Source: Phytoseiulus persimilis
Lineage: Eukaryota; Arthropoda; Arachnida; Mesostigmata; Phytoseiidae
Assembly (NCBI GenBank): GCA_037576195.1
Contig: CM075104.1
Coordinates: 23,638,211-23,702,210 of the forward strand
DNA length: 64,000 nt
Direction of reading: 5' to 3'
Part shown: positions 37,701 through 50,004 of the stretch, in pieces
Numbering within the stretch: the first letter of the stretch is position 1
How the letters are laid out: every line of letters starts with the position of its first letter
Program-made: the position numbers and the translations under genes
The notes under the pieces: model-generated
The model's database searches: none
Told to the model about the DNA's origin: nothing
The model's input: the letters and a program-made list of their open reading frames with translations, nothing else

Positions 37701-40700
37701 GGCTTGTCAAACTAGAGAGAGACTCGAATGCGGAACTCTGGTTACCGATGGAGAACTCAGTCGGGTAGGAATTTGATCTATGCTTATTGCAGATGACGCT
37801 TGACATCCGCGTATAGGACCCTCGAGGAAACTTTCTACCTCAGCGAGAATCACCGAAATTTCCAAGCGCCGACGTATCGTGCCTACTGTAGATGTCACAA
37901 CCCAGCCTGGTCCAGTCATAATCGAATGATACTTGGACGATACCTTCGGGAGAACAGGGCCGTCACAGCGACATCCAAATCACCGGCACAGGTGCGAGAA
38001 AGCTATAAAGACCGTCGTTACGACTTGAGATGATCCGACAGAGCCAACCGGTTTGAGTTTAGACCAAGACACGAACACTCTGAATAATCCCGCAGACTTG
38101 GGAATGTTTCCAGCTTCATCCCAGTTTCGAAGATCCTGTGCTTCCAGTCATTCCTTCATGAGTGGTGTTCTATCTGATTGGAGGGAATGAGGCTGACGCG
38201 GTTCCGTGCGGTTTTCAGGCCTACTCCCTGCACGATATGGCGGTGTCGTATTGCCAGGGCCTCTATTGCTCATCCCGGAAGAGCAAGCAGCTTCATCCTG
38301 CACGTTATCGTGAGTCACGAAAAAGACAAAACTCGGCATCTCTTCCTCGACATCTTCGGGGCGCTCCACGTCATAGCAAACACTTTCGTCTTCTGCCTTT
38401 CTTGCTGTTTAGTTTTCGATGAATAATTTGCGAGGCTCCATAGAAAGCTCCTCTCTCGAACCCTGGAGTGCGATTTTCTCTTTGTGACCTGTATCAGTTA
38501 ATGAAGTTGGACACATGAAAAACAACGGCGATCGGTAGTTATTTACGCGGCCTCGGCATCGAAGCTCACGTGTTCGCTTCGCGGAGATTCCCCACATTGT
38601 ATGCCGCGAAGAGTCCGCTTTATCTGGTGAAAGTCTTTCAGCTGCTGAGAATTATTAGCGTGTGGTTGACTTTTTTTTCAGCTGAGCTTCTTCTCCCCGC
38701 AAGTCTTCTTGGTCTTGGGGATTCCATGAAAGTTTAATCGGAACCTTCGGTGGTGGACAGGACCAGATTCCCTCTTCGAGCCCGCAGTGGCCATCCTCAT
38801 GGGAGCTCGGCAATAGCTCTACGAGAATGTCGGGTAGACACATAGCAGAGACTTGTCTTGAGAGTTAACGACGACCGTGCTTCAGCTCCAAAACGTATTC
38901 CTAATATCACCTATTCCCTCCACTTCGACGGTCAAGTGCACAAGGCGAGAGCGAGTCGCTCGAGATCGATGCCTGCGTGAACCTGCCCGCCGGAAGGGGT
39001 GGATTCCGCGCAAGGTAGCTTTCCAGAGCCGACCAGCTGACGAGAAGCATCCGCTAGAGCTGTCCATTACATCTGCGGTAGTTCTAGTCCTGCCTATGGA
39101 CGTGCTGGGCGATATGACTCGATGTGAAATCCCTACAAGTGCACGGAAACTTGTGCACGGGGGATGATGGATGACATTTGATCGCTTCCGAGCTCACAGG
39201 CTTGCATGCTCCCGAGATTCCCTAATCCCGACATTCCGTTGTGCTTTCAAAATTTATTCATTGGACGAAAGGGACACACTGCGCATTACGCCACTTGAAC
39301 CAGTCAGTCGTATCATCGGGTTCCGAACGACGCCGAAACTCCGCGCCATGGCGCCGTCGTAATAGCACCGCGGAGTGCGCGCGTTTTGGTCCGTTGCTCG
39401 TGAAGCAGTTCCTCATTTTGGCCTCGGTTCTTACGTCGTTCTGGAATGCTCTCCTTGTGCTAAACTCGAGTCCCTGTGGAGCGAGTGTTTTCAACGTGCC
39501 GTGACAAGGAACAGTGTTTTCGGCAAGCCCGATTCCGCCCGAGGTGGTTTCCCCCGTTTGCTCAGTCCCGGATAGCAAGTCCAAGCTCCAACTGGAAGGA
39601 TTTGCTCAGCAAATTGACTGTATGTGTGCCGAACGAGTGATTCTCTTTCAGAACGTTTGGGTTGTGAGAATGTGAAATCGAGAGGTATCGTCGCTGGAGA
39701 GATAGATTCAAGTTTCCGCCGTTTTGTTTTCCGAAATAGCTTCTGGGTGGCGAAAGCTGTCGACTGAGGATACTCTGTTTCCCCGGCGTGGAAGAAGGGA
39801 AACCGATACTGTTGTTGGCACCGCCACAGAGAGAGAGGGAGAGAGTTTGGAGCAGAAAAATTCTCGATTGTTTCTCTCGGGCGTCACCCGTCAGATATAT
39901 TCGAATGCTCCTCGCTGCGGTCGTATCCGCGACGTGCCTCGGGTAGCAAGCGTGCCATATGTTCATCGTTGGGGAGTTCCACACATCCGCAACACCAGAG
40001 GGTTTCACCAATCGAACGATTAGGAGGGAACAGGAGAAGGTGAGGTTCGAGAGCTGGACAGGAGGCATACGGAGTGGAGGATTGCCGAGTCGAGGTCTTT
40101 GGACGCAGCTTTCGACGCGGGCGCCTGAATTCGCGAATCTGCGGCCGGGAAATTGAGCGCTCCTATCTCAAAAGCTGGGGAACTTCAGCTTGATCAGCTT
40201 GCAGCCGGCACCGCCTCTCATTACCGGCCTCGAATCCGATCTGTCACGTTTTCCCAGCTTTGTTGCTCGGTTAAGTGGCTCCTCGAACAGTCATAGGAGC
40301 ACTAGCGTACCGACCTTCGACCCGTGTGGGCTCGCGCGGAACTTCCATCTCAGATGATGTAACAGCACGATACCAATGTTTTCCATATTCATGTGTAGGG
40401 ATGTGATGAAGCCACAATACGCAAGGGAGACCTCGGAATCTGACTATTCTTGTACTTATGAGACGATGACAGTATCGAGAGATCGTGGAAAAACCGTCGA
40501 ATGATGCGATCACATCCGTAGGAGATTCACGATAACTTCTCTGGGAGTCGCGCCGGAAATCGAATGAGGAATTTGATTGCGGAAGCTTCCACGCTCTAAA
40601 CTATCAAAACACGATAGCTTGTTATGGCATCCATTGCTTCGAATTTCTGTAGCTCCCAGAAACGACCAGGTTAACTATTCAACCCAGTTGCGTTATGACG

Positions 40701-41267
40701 GAACTACTAGCGGGGCTATGGACGAACTTTCTCGCGGGGTAAGCGGTGTGAGGGTTTTCAAGGTGAGTTCTTCAATGCTGGGTTCGGAAGATCGTGATTC
40801 GGTGCGCGCATGCGCTCGCTGTTCTGAGACCACAGGTTTGCGAAGAAGAGAGCATGGCTCTCGAGCTTCCCCTTCCGGACTTATCAGGAGCCGATTGAAG
40901 TTATTTGACAGCGCGGACGTCATCCCGAATGCTCATTTCGTGAGTGATCAGACGGATTGTCTCACAGACTGTGTGAGCGCGTTTCTCCCACTGTCAGTCG
41001 CATCCTGATGCTCTTGCAGCCTTGATGCCCGGGGCGGACCGCCCCACCACCGCCCACACGGTACGCTAACGCATAGGAGAGTCGAAGCCGGCCAGCGCTT
41101 CGATGTTCCACAAAACTGTGTTTTATGCTCGTCTGACTCTCCTTGACGCCGTGGCTGGGAACGCGTCTCTCGATGCCCTCGAGGTTTTTTCCTTTCGATC
41201 CGATGTGACTCTTCTTCATCTCTAGATTCGACGCGGAAGACAGCATTCTTATACGTGTTCCTTCCAG
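34756..41267. other. Long gene-poor region
   Basis: About 6.5 kb without a gene I can support. The longest frames (35965-36450 minus, 39562-40068 minus, 40577-41008 plus) are within chance length and lack family resemblance. The last, near 40720-40762, contains MDELSRGVSGVRVFK before a good donor (AAG|gtgagt, phase 0) and could be a 5' exon of the LOTUS gene that follows. This is unproven. Confidence 0.35.
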
Positions 41268-42279
41268 ATGTGCTCCAAGACGAATTGGGTTCTCCGTCGC
41301 TCGAACTGCGTCGACAGGCTCCAGCCAGGGAGCCTTGAGTCCCGACTGGAATTGTACAAAGGACTAGAGACTATTCTTGGGACAGATGGAGTTGAAGACG
41401 CCAACGGAAGGCTCGGAACATTGGCGCTCCATGAGGAAGCGCTATCGTCAAACGAAGATTCCGGTGCGCTCCGTTCCCCCAATGATGTTTGAGGAGAAGT
41501 CGGGCACTGTTTCTACTCCGACAGAATCAAACTTTACGATGGGTGTATAAAGAGTTTCGAGAATCGCATTCAAACATTCGAATTGAGGTTCGTCTTGTTT
41601 CAGCTCTCGGCATGTCGCTCGATGGGGGGAAGCTGAATGGTATCACGGTCAAGCCCGAGACCACAGAGTTGAGAGGAGAACCCATCGCTGAAATCCTGGA
41701 GCCTGGAGACACCAGCTGCGATGAGGAGGAGAACTTGCGATCGATTCCTCGAAATAACGTCACCGAGATGAGCGATCAGGAACGCGCCGACGAGTGAGTT
41801 GGCACTGATCCGATCGCGCTCGAACCGTCGAGCGTCGATGAGCCGTTAGGACTGAGAAAGTTATCTTGTTCTCCATTTCGTACTGGGTACTGACACGCGT
41901 GGCGCTCCCCCAGGTTTCATGCAGCGCTTGGCCCCGAAATGGATGTGGTGCGACAACAGATAGCGAGCATTCTTCAAGAAGGACCGATCCTGTTTCCTCT
42001 GGAGCTGATTTCACGACTCTACCTCCGATATGGGCGTCGTTTGCCGCTATTGTTTGAGGTGATACCAAAATGCTCGTCGTTTACATTCAATCTGGAATGG
42101 GAACAACTCAGTCATCATTAAGTTGGATATTTACTCCAAGATTACCTCGCCATCCTCCACTCTCAAACAACATCTATTCTATTTTTCAGGGATATTCCAC
42201 TAGGAATCTCTTGGCTTGGTTAGAGCGCATTTCGAACCTGAGACTCGATAATCTGGTGATCGAACCGAGTTCTGGCTAG
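41268..42279 (+). CDS. LOTUS (OST-HTH)-domain protein, copy A
   Basis: Four exons: 41268-41463, 41604-41793, 41914-42058 and 42190-42279 (phases 1, 2, 0); 206 aa if ATG 41268 is the start. That ATG directly follows an acceptor (cgtgttccttccag), so an upstream exon is likely. The N-terminal half is acidic and unstructured. Exons 3 and 4 together encode a winged-helix-like block: VRQQIASILQEGPILFPLEL, then LYLRYGRRLPLLFE, joined across the intron to GYSTRNLLAWLERISNLRL. This matches the LOTUS pattern (basic helix, G-x-L-x-L-x-x-L, Y-x-x-x-x-G-x-x-LP, GY-S-T/S-x-x-x-L), closest in my memory to TDRD5. LOTUS domains bind RNA or Vasa in germ-granule proteins. No Tudor or other domain follows, since the frame stops 30 codons into exon 4. 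Family assignment is by eye. Confidence 0.65.
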
Positions 42280-43896
42280 AAACCTCGTGCAGAATCCCTG
42301 TGTTTCCTTCAACGGAAGGGCTTCTCATCACGGTTTGCCTTCAACCGATCAGGCACCCTTAGTTCATTCGTCTTATGCAATTCTCGTGACTCGATATCCG
42401 TCACCGAATGCCACGTTTTAGAAAAAAAAACATCACGAAGAAATGTAGGTAACTGGTTTGCTAGTGAACAACTTTCAAGGACCGGACGAGAGCATCAACA
42501 GATAAATAAAACGACACCATAAGACCTGGGTTCGTTGATCTGAACGCAAGTGTCTTCCATCTGCAACGACCCACAGCCGGATTATAGAAAGCGGGGTCAG
42601 AGAATAGCCCCGCGGTTATCGTCAGAGAGGCTTCTTTCGTTCGGCTGGATGCGGTGCGCCCAAAATACTCTGTTTCGATTTTACGTCGTCCCCATTAACT
42701 GAGAGTCTTCGAGCGGAACCGAAGGTATCGATCCGCTACTCGCAGACTCCCCCTCGCACAGAGTCTTCACCGGAGAGAAAATCGGTACCAGAGAACGCTG
42801 TCATTTCTTTTGTGACCCTCGAGTGGCGTTGCAAAACGAAGTACCCCCGCTTCCGCGGCTCCTTTCAAAAACTACACAATAGAAACAAGACAGTGTTCGG
42901 TCAATGGAACGATGATTATGTTGGTGAGACCTGAGTGGTTCTGCTGAGGACTCCAACTCTTTGATTTGAGCTTGTAATCCAAGATCCGAAAATGGTATCA
43001 GTGGATATTACCAATGCAAATATGTTACCTTTCATTCCAGGGGTGTTATTTCTCGCGGTCGCAGACCTCATTTCTTAGTTCTCTCATCGCCTCGGGAGAT
43101 CCTCCGTCCCTGTTATGTTCTTCGATGTTGAATCAGGGTGAAGCCCTAAAGGGTACGGGTATGATGCCGTCTGGGAGTAGTTCTCTTGCTCGCATCCCAG
43201 AATAACGCAAGTCATATATATCGAAGGATCATGGGAGTTCTGTTGCCTCGCGGCGATGGACCATCTGCTCTGGCTGGCGCCAACAGCCGGCTGCTCCGCA
43301 AGTTATCGTATTGTTCTTCCTCAAAACCTCTAGTCTCTTCGAACTGTCAATAAGGCTCTGGACTCCATAGTTTTTCTCCTTGTGAAGTGCGACTCATCCC
43401 GCACCTTCGTTTCGAGTTCTATGTGGAATATATCCCACATTAGTATGCCTGATGTATTCTAGATTATTCTGAGAACTTCAAGGCCGTCTCTCTTCACTTT
43501 CGTGCTGGTTGTCTCGGTGACGATGATGACCATCCTGAGCCGTCCGGATTGATCCATCTTGTTTCTCCCTCGGGATACATGATTTTGCTGGTGACCTCCA
43601 TGAGATAGGAGAAGCTCCAACCTAGTCCTCCCTCGACAAACTCTCTTGATGCGGTGACCCTGGCCCACCTTCCCGCATCTCTCTGCCTCACGATGAGATT
43701 TTTGCTCAGTTACTTGCGGGAAGAAACCGCAAATGATTCACGAACGTGACGGAGTGAAGTTCTATTTCTGAGATGAAGATCCTTCGGTAGATATCTGGTC
43801 CGTGAGCATGCGCGGACTTCAACGCCTTTCCTTGTGCATGACCACTCCACCCCCGTTACGGTACTCCTAGTTTGGTTTGGCATTCTCCAAATTCGT
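42280..43896. other. Flank of LOTUS copy A
   Basis: A poly(A) signal AATAAA at 42505-42510 lies 226 bp past the LOTUS copy A stop. The rest has only short frames. Sequence at 43459-43691 (minus) may be the eroded 3' end of the copia relic, but no LTR was recognised. Confidence 0.4.
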
Positions 43897-45200
43897 CTAT
43901 CGCAAACTCCTCGTCATCATGTGAGCGGTCGATCCGAGCTCGTCCGTATGTTCCTTGAACTTGTCGCCAGACAAGCTCTTCGTCATTTTGTTCGGAGCCA
44001 TGTCGGTCGTGGGCACATTGACATTCACCAAACCCTTTCTCACCCTTTTCCTCACGGAATGACGCCGTAGATCGAAATGCTCCGTTCTCTGGTGCTGTAT
44101 CCTGTTAGCTGCCAGTAGGATTGCGCCCTGATGATCGCATGAGAGCGACACTTCCCGCCTGATTGAGACCCCCGGGAGCTTCGCAAAGTTGAGAAGCCTT
44201 TCCATCCCTTGGCATGCGGCAGAGACACTAATGTACTCTGCCTCTGCCGGGAAGAATGCCGTGAATGGTTATCTTTTACTCGTCCACGGAACGCACGCAC
44301 CCGCCAGGATGAAAACATATGCAGCGGAAGACCTTCGACTTTACAGGCAACCTCCTCAGTCTTCGTTTCAAAAAGCTTCTATCGGCTTCCTAACGTTCCC
44401 ATCGAACCTCGGCTGGATGCCGATGGTAGCTCCCAGCTATCTTAGGATCCTTCCCGTTGCCTTCCAGTGCACCAGAGAAGGGTCCGAGCGAAATGGGCTC
44501 ACTACCCCGACCGCGTGGCAGATGTCCGGCCCCGTCGTTCGAGACAGGACGATCAGACGTCCAAGGGCCTCTCGGACTGGAGCGTCGACATTCTCTTCGC
44601 TTTCCGTCCGTTTCGCAAATATTGGGCTTGTTTCCGCGGGCGTAGGCGATGCTGAACAATCCGCCAAGTTGAACCTCTTCGAAACTTGTCTGATGCTCTT
44701 TGCCTGATCGAGCAAGAGAGCCCTCTAATCCGGCCTCTGCGTGATCCTTTTTCCTGGACATTTTTGAACCGGCCCCATATCTTTTATGGGAGGAAACCTC
44801 TTCAGTGTCTCCATGATCTCCGTTTGCAAATCTGATCTCGTCAGTGAAGAGCAGGAAATCATCATGGAGTACCAACATTGGTGCGCCTCGAACTCGGTCA
44901 GGTCGAGAGACTTCAGTGGCTTGTTGGCGCTGTCGAACCGTACCCTGCCGGCCTGCTTCACACCGTGCAGGAACTTTCTCGGCAGGCATACCTAACATCC
45001 GACCTAAAACACACCCGATTGCTCCATGAATATCTCTTCTCACAGCTCGCCGTGTAGGCAAGCCCTCTCGATGTTCAACGAATCGAAGGGTACGTGGCGG
45101 AGGATCATCCGCTCCGAAGTGCACAGGATCTTCGACACTTTCGATGCTAACTGTCTCTCGGTCACATCGGTCATGGTAGCTACTGTACCTCTCATGCTAA
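43897..45200 (-). pseudogene. Ty1/copia retrotransposon relic (RT to RNase H)
   Basis: On the minus strand, pieces of a copia-type polyprotein appear in order but in different frames. The reverse-transcriptase region carries LKSLDLTEFEAHQC and FPPIKDMGP (about 44725-44961). The connection holds DCSASPTPAETSP, PDICHAVGVVSPF and HWKATGRILR (44437-44715). The RNase H end holds MERLLNFAKLPGVS, RIQHQRTEHFD and MTKSLSGDKFKEH (43897-44205). Frameshifts and stops separate them. No gag, integrase or long terminal repeats were found, so this is a truncated dead copy. Confidence 0.8.
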
Positions 45201-45884
45201 AGATTCATATCCCCGCTGTTACACAGCTCCCATGAATAGATCTCTCACGCTAACGATTCAAACCACTCATTTTGAGTATCCGTGTCCCTAATTCTGACTG
45301 TCCATAACTCCTATGATAAGTTCTCGGGAAGCTGGACAGATACGATGAAGAACTGCCCAACTGACAGACGGAGGGAATGAAATTCATCAATGCATCGCAT
45401 GGTTCCGCGATGAGAATCTTCAAAATGTTTGAGGGGACGACATCAATACGTGGTTGAAGCATCAGATCAAGAGTTCGTCATGCGAATCACAGGAGCCCAT
45501 GATAATCTCTCATGACTTCGAAAAGTTCCGCTCGTTAGCGAATGGTTTCATTGCGACTGAATGATCGATTGGCAGCGCTGATGTAGTGGGAACCCACAGT
45601 CTGTTTTTGTGGAAATGATGCGTAGTGAATCCGGCGCTCGATATCGTTCGCCTCCGAGGGCAACGAGCGCCATGTGGAGTCCGTCTGGTTTTCTTGATTG
45701 ACATCGATTCAGAGTGCAGGAATACCGTAGCACAGGGTCCGGCAATCTTTTTTTCCTGGGGGCCCCAAATATGCCCAAGATCATGGTGCCGTGGGCCAAA
45801 ACTTGGCTAGCGCGTGAAGATTTTTTTTTGAGTTTGCTTTGGAACTATTCTGGGATAGATTTCAAATCCGGGTAGTGTCCGAGC
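45201..45884. other. Anonymous DNA between the copia and hAT relics
   Basis: Frames of 64-83 codons on the minus strand are unlike copia integrase or gag as far as I can tell. Nothing else is seen. Confidence 0.35.
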
Positions 45885-45892
45885 GTAATTAT

Positions 45893-47186
45893 TAGGCTTT
45901 GCAACTGACCGCATTCGTAAACAACCGCGGTTACGGTTAACCGATAACCGCAAATCCATGACCGCAATACCGGTTCACTGCAAAGTTAGGACCGAAAACC
46001 GCGGTTATATGGGAGAGTGTTCGGAGACGTGATTCCGAACAGATCCTACACCGACACCATCGTTTTCACGCCTGATCATATTGAAACGAGTCCTAGCCGA
46101 AGACGGAGGAAAGAAACTACAATTTATCCCTCGATATCCTTCCCAAATCTAAGTTTCACATGAGAGAAAACATTGTATGATTTCCAGGAAGCTTCTCCTC
46201 TTCAATCAGGAAGAATGTTGTTTTACTAGCGGATACAACGATATCTCAGAACACATCTCATAAAGCCTCGGTTGTTACAAGTCGACCTTGATCAGATGGC
46301 GCCGGGAACATTGGTTGAACGTTTCAAGACATGGAATCTTCGACAAACTATCCTGATGCAAAAGAGATCATCTTGTATCGTGGAGCCTCCCGTCCGATGA
46401 ATGTAGTCAGCAATTTCGGGCTCAACTCCTCACGATTCGCTGAGGAATTGCTGCAGACCCTGAAATGTGGAGTTGGTGCCGATTTCTGCACGGTTTCACG
46501 CGCAAAGGGTGCCCAAGGGCATGCTTCTTCGTTGAGATGAATCACGTAAATTCAACGTCCTGATTCTCGAGTTTTTCTCACTGGGAATCCTCGAGGTTGT
46601 CTCTTCAGCTGCTTCCAATTTTCGTCTGACTCCAAATCACTGCTCCCGGCTTCGATATCATCGTTGCGGTGTTAAAAAAGGGTGTATGTTCTCGGTTCCG
46701 ACCAGTGCATGAGAGATCCCCATTTTTTGGTAAGGCTTCATCACGTTTCTTCCATCGACCCACGCAATAGCTACTTCCGCTGTGCTCTGTTCCTTGATCC
46801 TACCAAATGCGCAAAGCTCTGGGAGATTGAGCCTTCCGCCTCCAGTGCTGGCTCATCGAGTCCTTGAACGGCTTGCTAATGGGCACATGGAGAATCCGCA
46901 GCTGATGTGTGATATGTCCAGGTGTTATTGCTAGCCGGGTCCAGTTTCCGGAAGCGTGTACGAGTTCCGTTTAACGGGAGTCATCACACAAGATGCCACA
47001 GTTCCAGAAGCAATTCATTTCTCTTCGTTTTTGGCGCCCAACTCCAGATCCCCAGCCAGAGTACGCTCATCAGACACGACGCTTTCTCAGAAAATCATAC
47101 GTTTCGGAAAAGTGCGGTTATAACCGCAATTTGCTCGCGGTTATTTGCGGTTATCAACCGCGGTTAGATGACCGTTGCAAAGCCTA
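45893..47186. mobile_element. hAT-like DNA transposon, copy 2 (1,294 bp)
   Basis: Same family as the element at 11066-12139: identical 12-bp inverted ends (taggctttgcaa / ttgcaaagccta), the same aaccgcggtt-rich subterminal arrays, and a closely similar interior (shared segments include gatttccaggaagcttctcc and gctactccgctgtgctctgttcc with small changes). Flanks gtaattat (45885-45892) and gtatttat (47187-47194) match at 7 of 8 positions, an 8-bp target duplication. Its shared frame reads CALFLDPTKCAKLW. It retains about 180 bp near the left end that copy 1 lacks, but no complete transposase frame. Confidence 0.85.
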
Positions 47187-47194
47187 GTATTTAT

Positions 47195-49455
47195 CCCTGC
47201 GCATCGGCATTCTTCCGGCTTCATGGAGATTCCTAAAGGTGTTTGGATCCCCACGAAGAGGTTTCGGAGACGATGTCGCCGCGGTCTGATCATATTTCTC
47301 CCCCGATCTGACCATGCTCCATGAACCGCTGCCAGTAAGAACGCGCTGCGTCCTCTTAAGAGCGTCTCAAAAGGAATCGTAAGTCTGTCGGGGTCTTCTG
47401 AACAACTAGAACTGGGACTCCTCCGCTGCTGTCATCAGTTATTCGACCTCGAGGCTCCCCAGGTTAACCACGGAATTTTCTCAACTCTTGACAAGCACTT
47501 TCAAACCTCCAGGACCTCTTAACAACGCCAACCTGGGAACGACAGAAAGTTCCCCGCTGAGATCCTTGCAACGAGCAGACGATCTCTGTGAACTGTTTCG
47601 GCGGAAACGATGGATTGGGGCAAGATTTGATAATTTTCCGTGGAGCAGCACAACCGCGGCAGCCCTGATGAGTTTTCTGAGCCGTAATCACTGAAAATTT
47701 CTTCTGAGAGAGCGATTTCTTGGAACACATTGATACTGGTAGTCCTTAAGATGATTCGGAACGGAACCACTCGATATCGAAGCCCCGATTAATGACATCA
47801 AACCGGTGTCAACTGAGTACAGAAAGGAAAGGGGGAACACTCAACGCAAACATTGCGTGCACGCACTGTTGGCGGCTTTTCAGTCACTGGTCTCCGAGTC
47901 CGTTATCAAATATGTACGAGCTGGCGACCTGGGTCGCGCTCGGAGGAAGTTGGATGACTGCGACGAAAGTTTCTCCCGATCCGACACAATCACGAGTCAC
48001 GTATTTGTTCGCTTTTGACCCGCGAGGTTGCTGGATCGGGAGAGACTTCGATGACTACGGCAAGAGGCTTCAAACTTATGGAAAGATCGTTCTTCTTCCA
48101 CGGAGACTACGGGAGCAAATCTAGATAGCGAAAGATAACTACCAGTGTAATTTTCGATCGCTGTGATTATCTCCTCGCTACTTGATCGCCCCGTCGAGTG
48201 GCCGCGAATGAAGAGTGTTGTTGTAGTTTTCGATCGGAAGTTTTGAATCATACTTATCGCGTCCGCGAGTGTCATGACCATCTCTTCAAGTTTCCCGATT
48301 ATCGATGGCGAAGCGTTCAAGATGCAGTTTTTTGCCGCAAGATCTGTCTTCAGCGAAGTCTTCTCGGATACTTCTCCAGCTTTTGAAAGCAAAGTTGCCC
48401 AATTGCCGTGAAGTTTTCGCAGCGAGCCGCATAGAGAGCGACAGCCTGGAGTTAAGTCCCCCAACGCGTGACAACCGAGCACGGCGGCATGGGGATGTCC
48501 AGAGCGGCTTTGAGGGCTTGAACCCTAAACGGCGCCTTCAGGAAGATCTCCCTCATGTTGGCGGGAGACCATCTTTTAGAGGGAAACGTTTGTCGAACTT
48601 CTTCTGCGACTCCGTGGACTCAAGCGCTACACAAATGCAGCTTGATGATGCGGCACAAGGATGGTAGTCCGCCATTTGAGCGTCGCAAGACATGCTCTTC
48701 AGCTGTCTATCATCAGTTTGTCATGCTCTGAGAGTCTTGAGGCAGCACATTCTGAACGGAGCCAGAGACTGTCGAGTCCGTCTAGCAACCAACGCTCGTG
48801 ATATGTAGCAGGTCTCGGAATCATTCCCGAGATATCCGTATCGAGAGGCTTTTTCTAGCCGGAAGACGACTTCTACCATCTATTCCCCGGACAGTAGGAG
48901 AGGCTGATGACAAATAATTCCTATCGAGTCCGATGTGTCGATAGTTTCGCGGAGCTCTGGCCACGTTCTTTTTTTTGTCGCATGTTTCCAGAAACTCTCA
49001 CTCGTTTCGTCTCACGGTTCCATGCATATTTTTGCGCTTGTTCCGCGTTTTCCTTGCATCATTGCAGCGCTGAAGGGCTCGTGTCGAAGAGAGCAATGTC
49101 TAGTAAATCAGGCGCGGAGCGTAGGAAAGCGAAATTCGGGAGAAGTATACTTCCGGGAACGATTTCGGGAGATTTCGCTTCGATCAGGTTCACCGCTGAA
49201 TACGATTGTGTTTCGAATGGTATCGGAATAGTGTCACATGATATTCGTTAGGAAAGCACTTTGCTACTCCACGCGCGCTCGTGCCAGGTTTCGCAAACTG
49301 CCGAACCGCTTCCGCGCTCTAACAACCCTCCCATGCGCGCGCTCGTCTGGAGGCAGTGAAGAAAGCCGAATCATTTTTATAGAAATCCCGCGCTAACGTT
49401 ACGGAGCTTCCGGGTAAATCATAAACGACTTCGTCCGGATGAGCAAGGGTTATCA
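47195..49455. other. Gene-poor DNA
   Basis: A 161-codon minus-strand frame (47997-48482) is helical in character, but its length is expected by chance over this window and it shows no family signature. No repeats or RNA genes are supported. Confidence 0.35.
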
Positions 49456-50004
49456 TTGACAAGTATCATTGACATATCCGAGATCTCGGCCTCGTTGAGT
49501 GCCTCATTGTCGACAACATTCGGGCGTCCCGGAGAACGACTTCGAACTCAGATCAATACTGAGTTACTCGAAAGGGGAATCATTTCGCTTCGGCTCGATG
49601 AAGACAGCGAGATCCATGAGCCGAATGCACTCATTAGTCTTGACTTGACCGTGTGCCTGATCACTGTGAATTCAGGGATTCTGATGAGCTTGACCCATAT
49701 GAACAAGCTTTCCTGCTGGTCGAGGCGTCAGCCCCCGTTCCACGTGCTTCCACGAGTGATCGCGCTGCGAAATGAAGGGGAACTCGGTGCGAAGGAGTGC
49801 TACAGCCTATTCAGGGATATCTTGCCATGGACTATTTCCTACGAAAAGGACTTCAGGAGGAGGGCTGCGCTCATGCCACGCCTAATGCGACCGATCCCGT
49901 CAGAAATCTACTACGCTGAACCGTGGTCCGATGATGAGCAAACAAACGAAAAGCACTGCCTTTCGATGTTGTTCATAGAGCAAGATCTCGAACAAAAGCG
50001 CTGA
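49456..50004 (+). CDS. Hypothetical open frame, about 182 codons
   Basis: An uninterrupted plus-strand frame that begins at TTG rather than ATG; the first ATG is internal. It could be one exon of a gene or a chance frame, since about one of this length is expected in a window this size. The translation is mixed and soluble, with no motif I recognise. No splice partner was identified. Confidence 0.15.
   Translation: MTSIIDISEISASLSASLSTTFGRPGERLRTQINTELLERGIISLRLDEDSEIHEPNALISLDLTVCLITVNSGILMSLTHMNKLSCWSRRQPPFHVLPRVIALRNEGELGAKECYSLFRDILPWTISYEKDFRRRAALMPRLMRPIPSEIYYAEPWSDDEQTNEKHCLSMLFIEQDLEQKR

Noticed and set aside
44390-45124. 244-codon minus-strand frame in the copia region as a gene
   Set aside because: Recognisable copia motifs lie in other frames of the same strand, and only part of this frame resembles the polyprotein.
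47997-48482. 161-codon helical minus-strand frame
   Set aside because: Length is within chance and I found no homologous family or exon partner.
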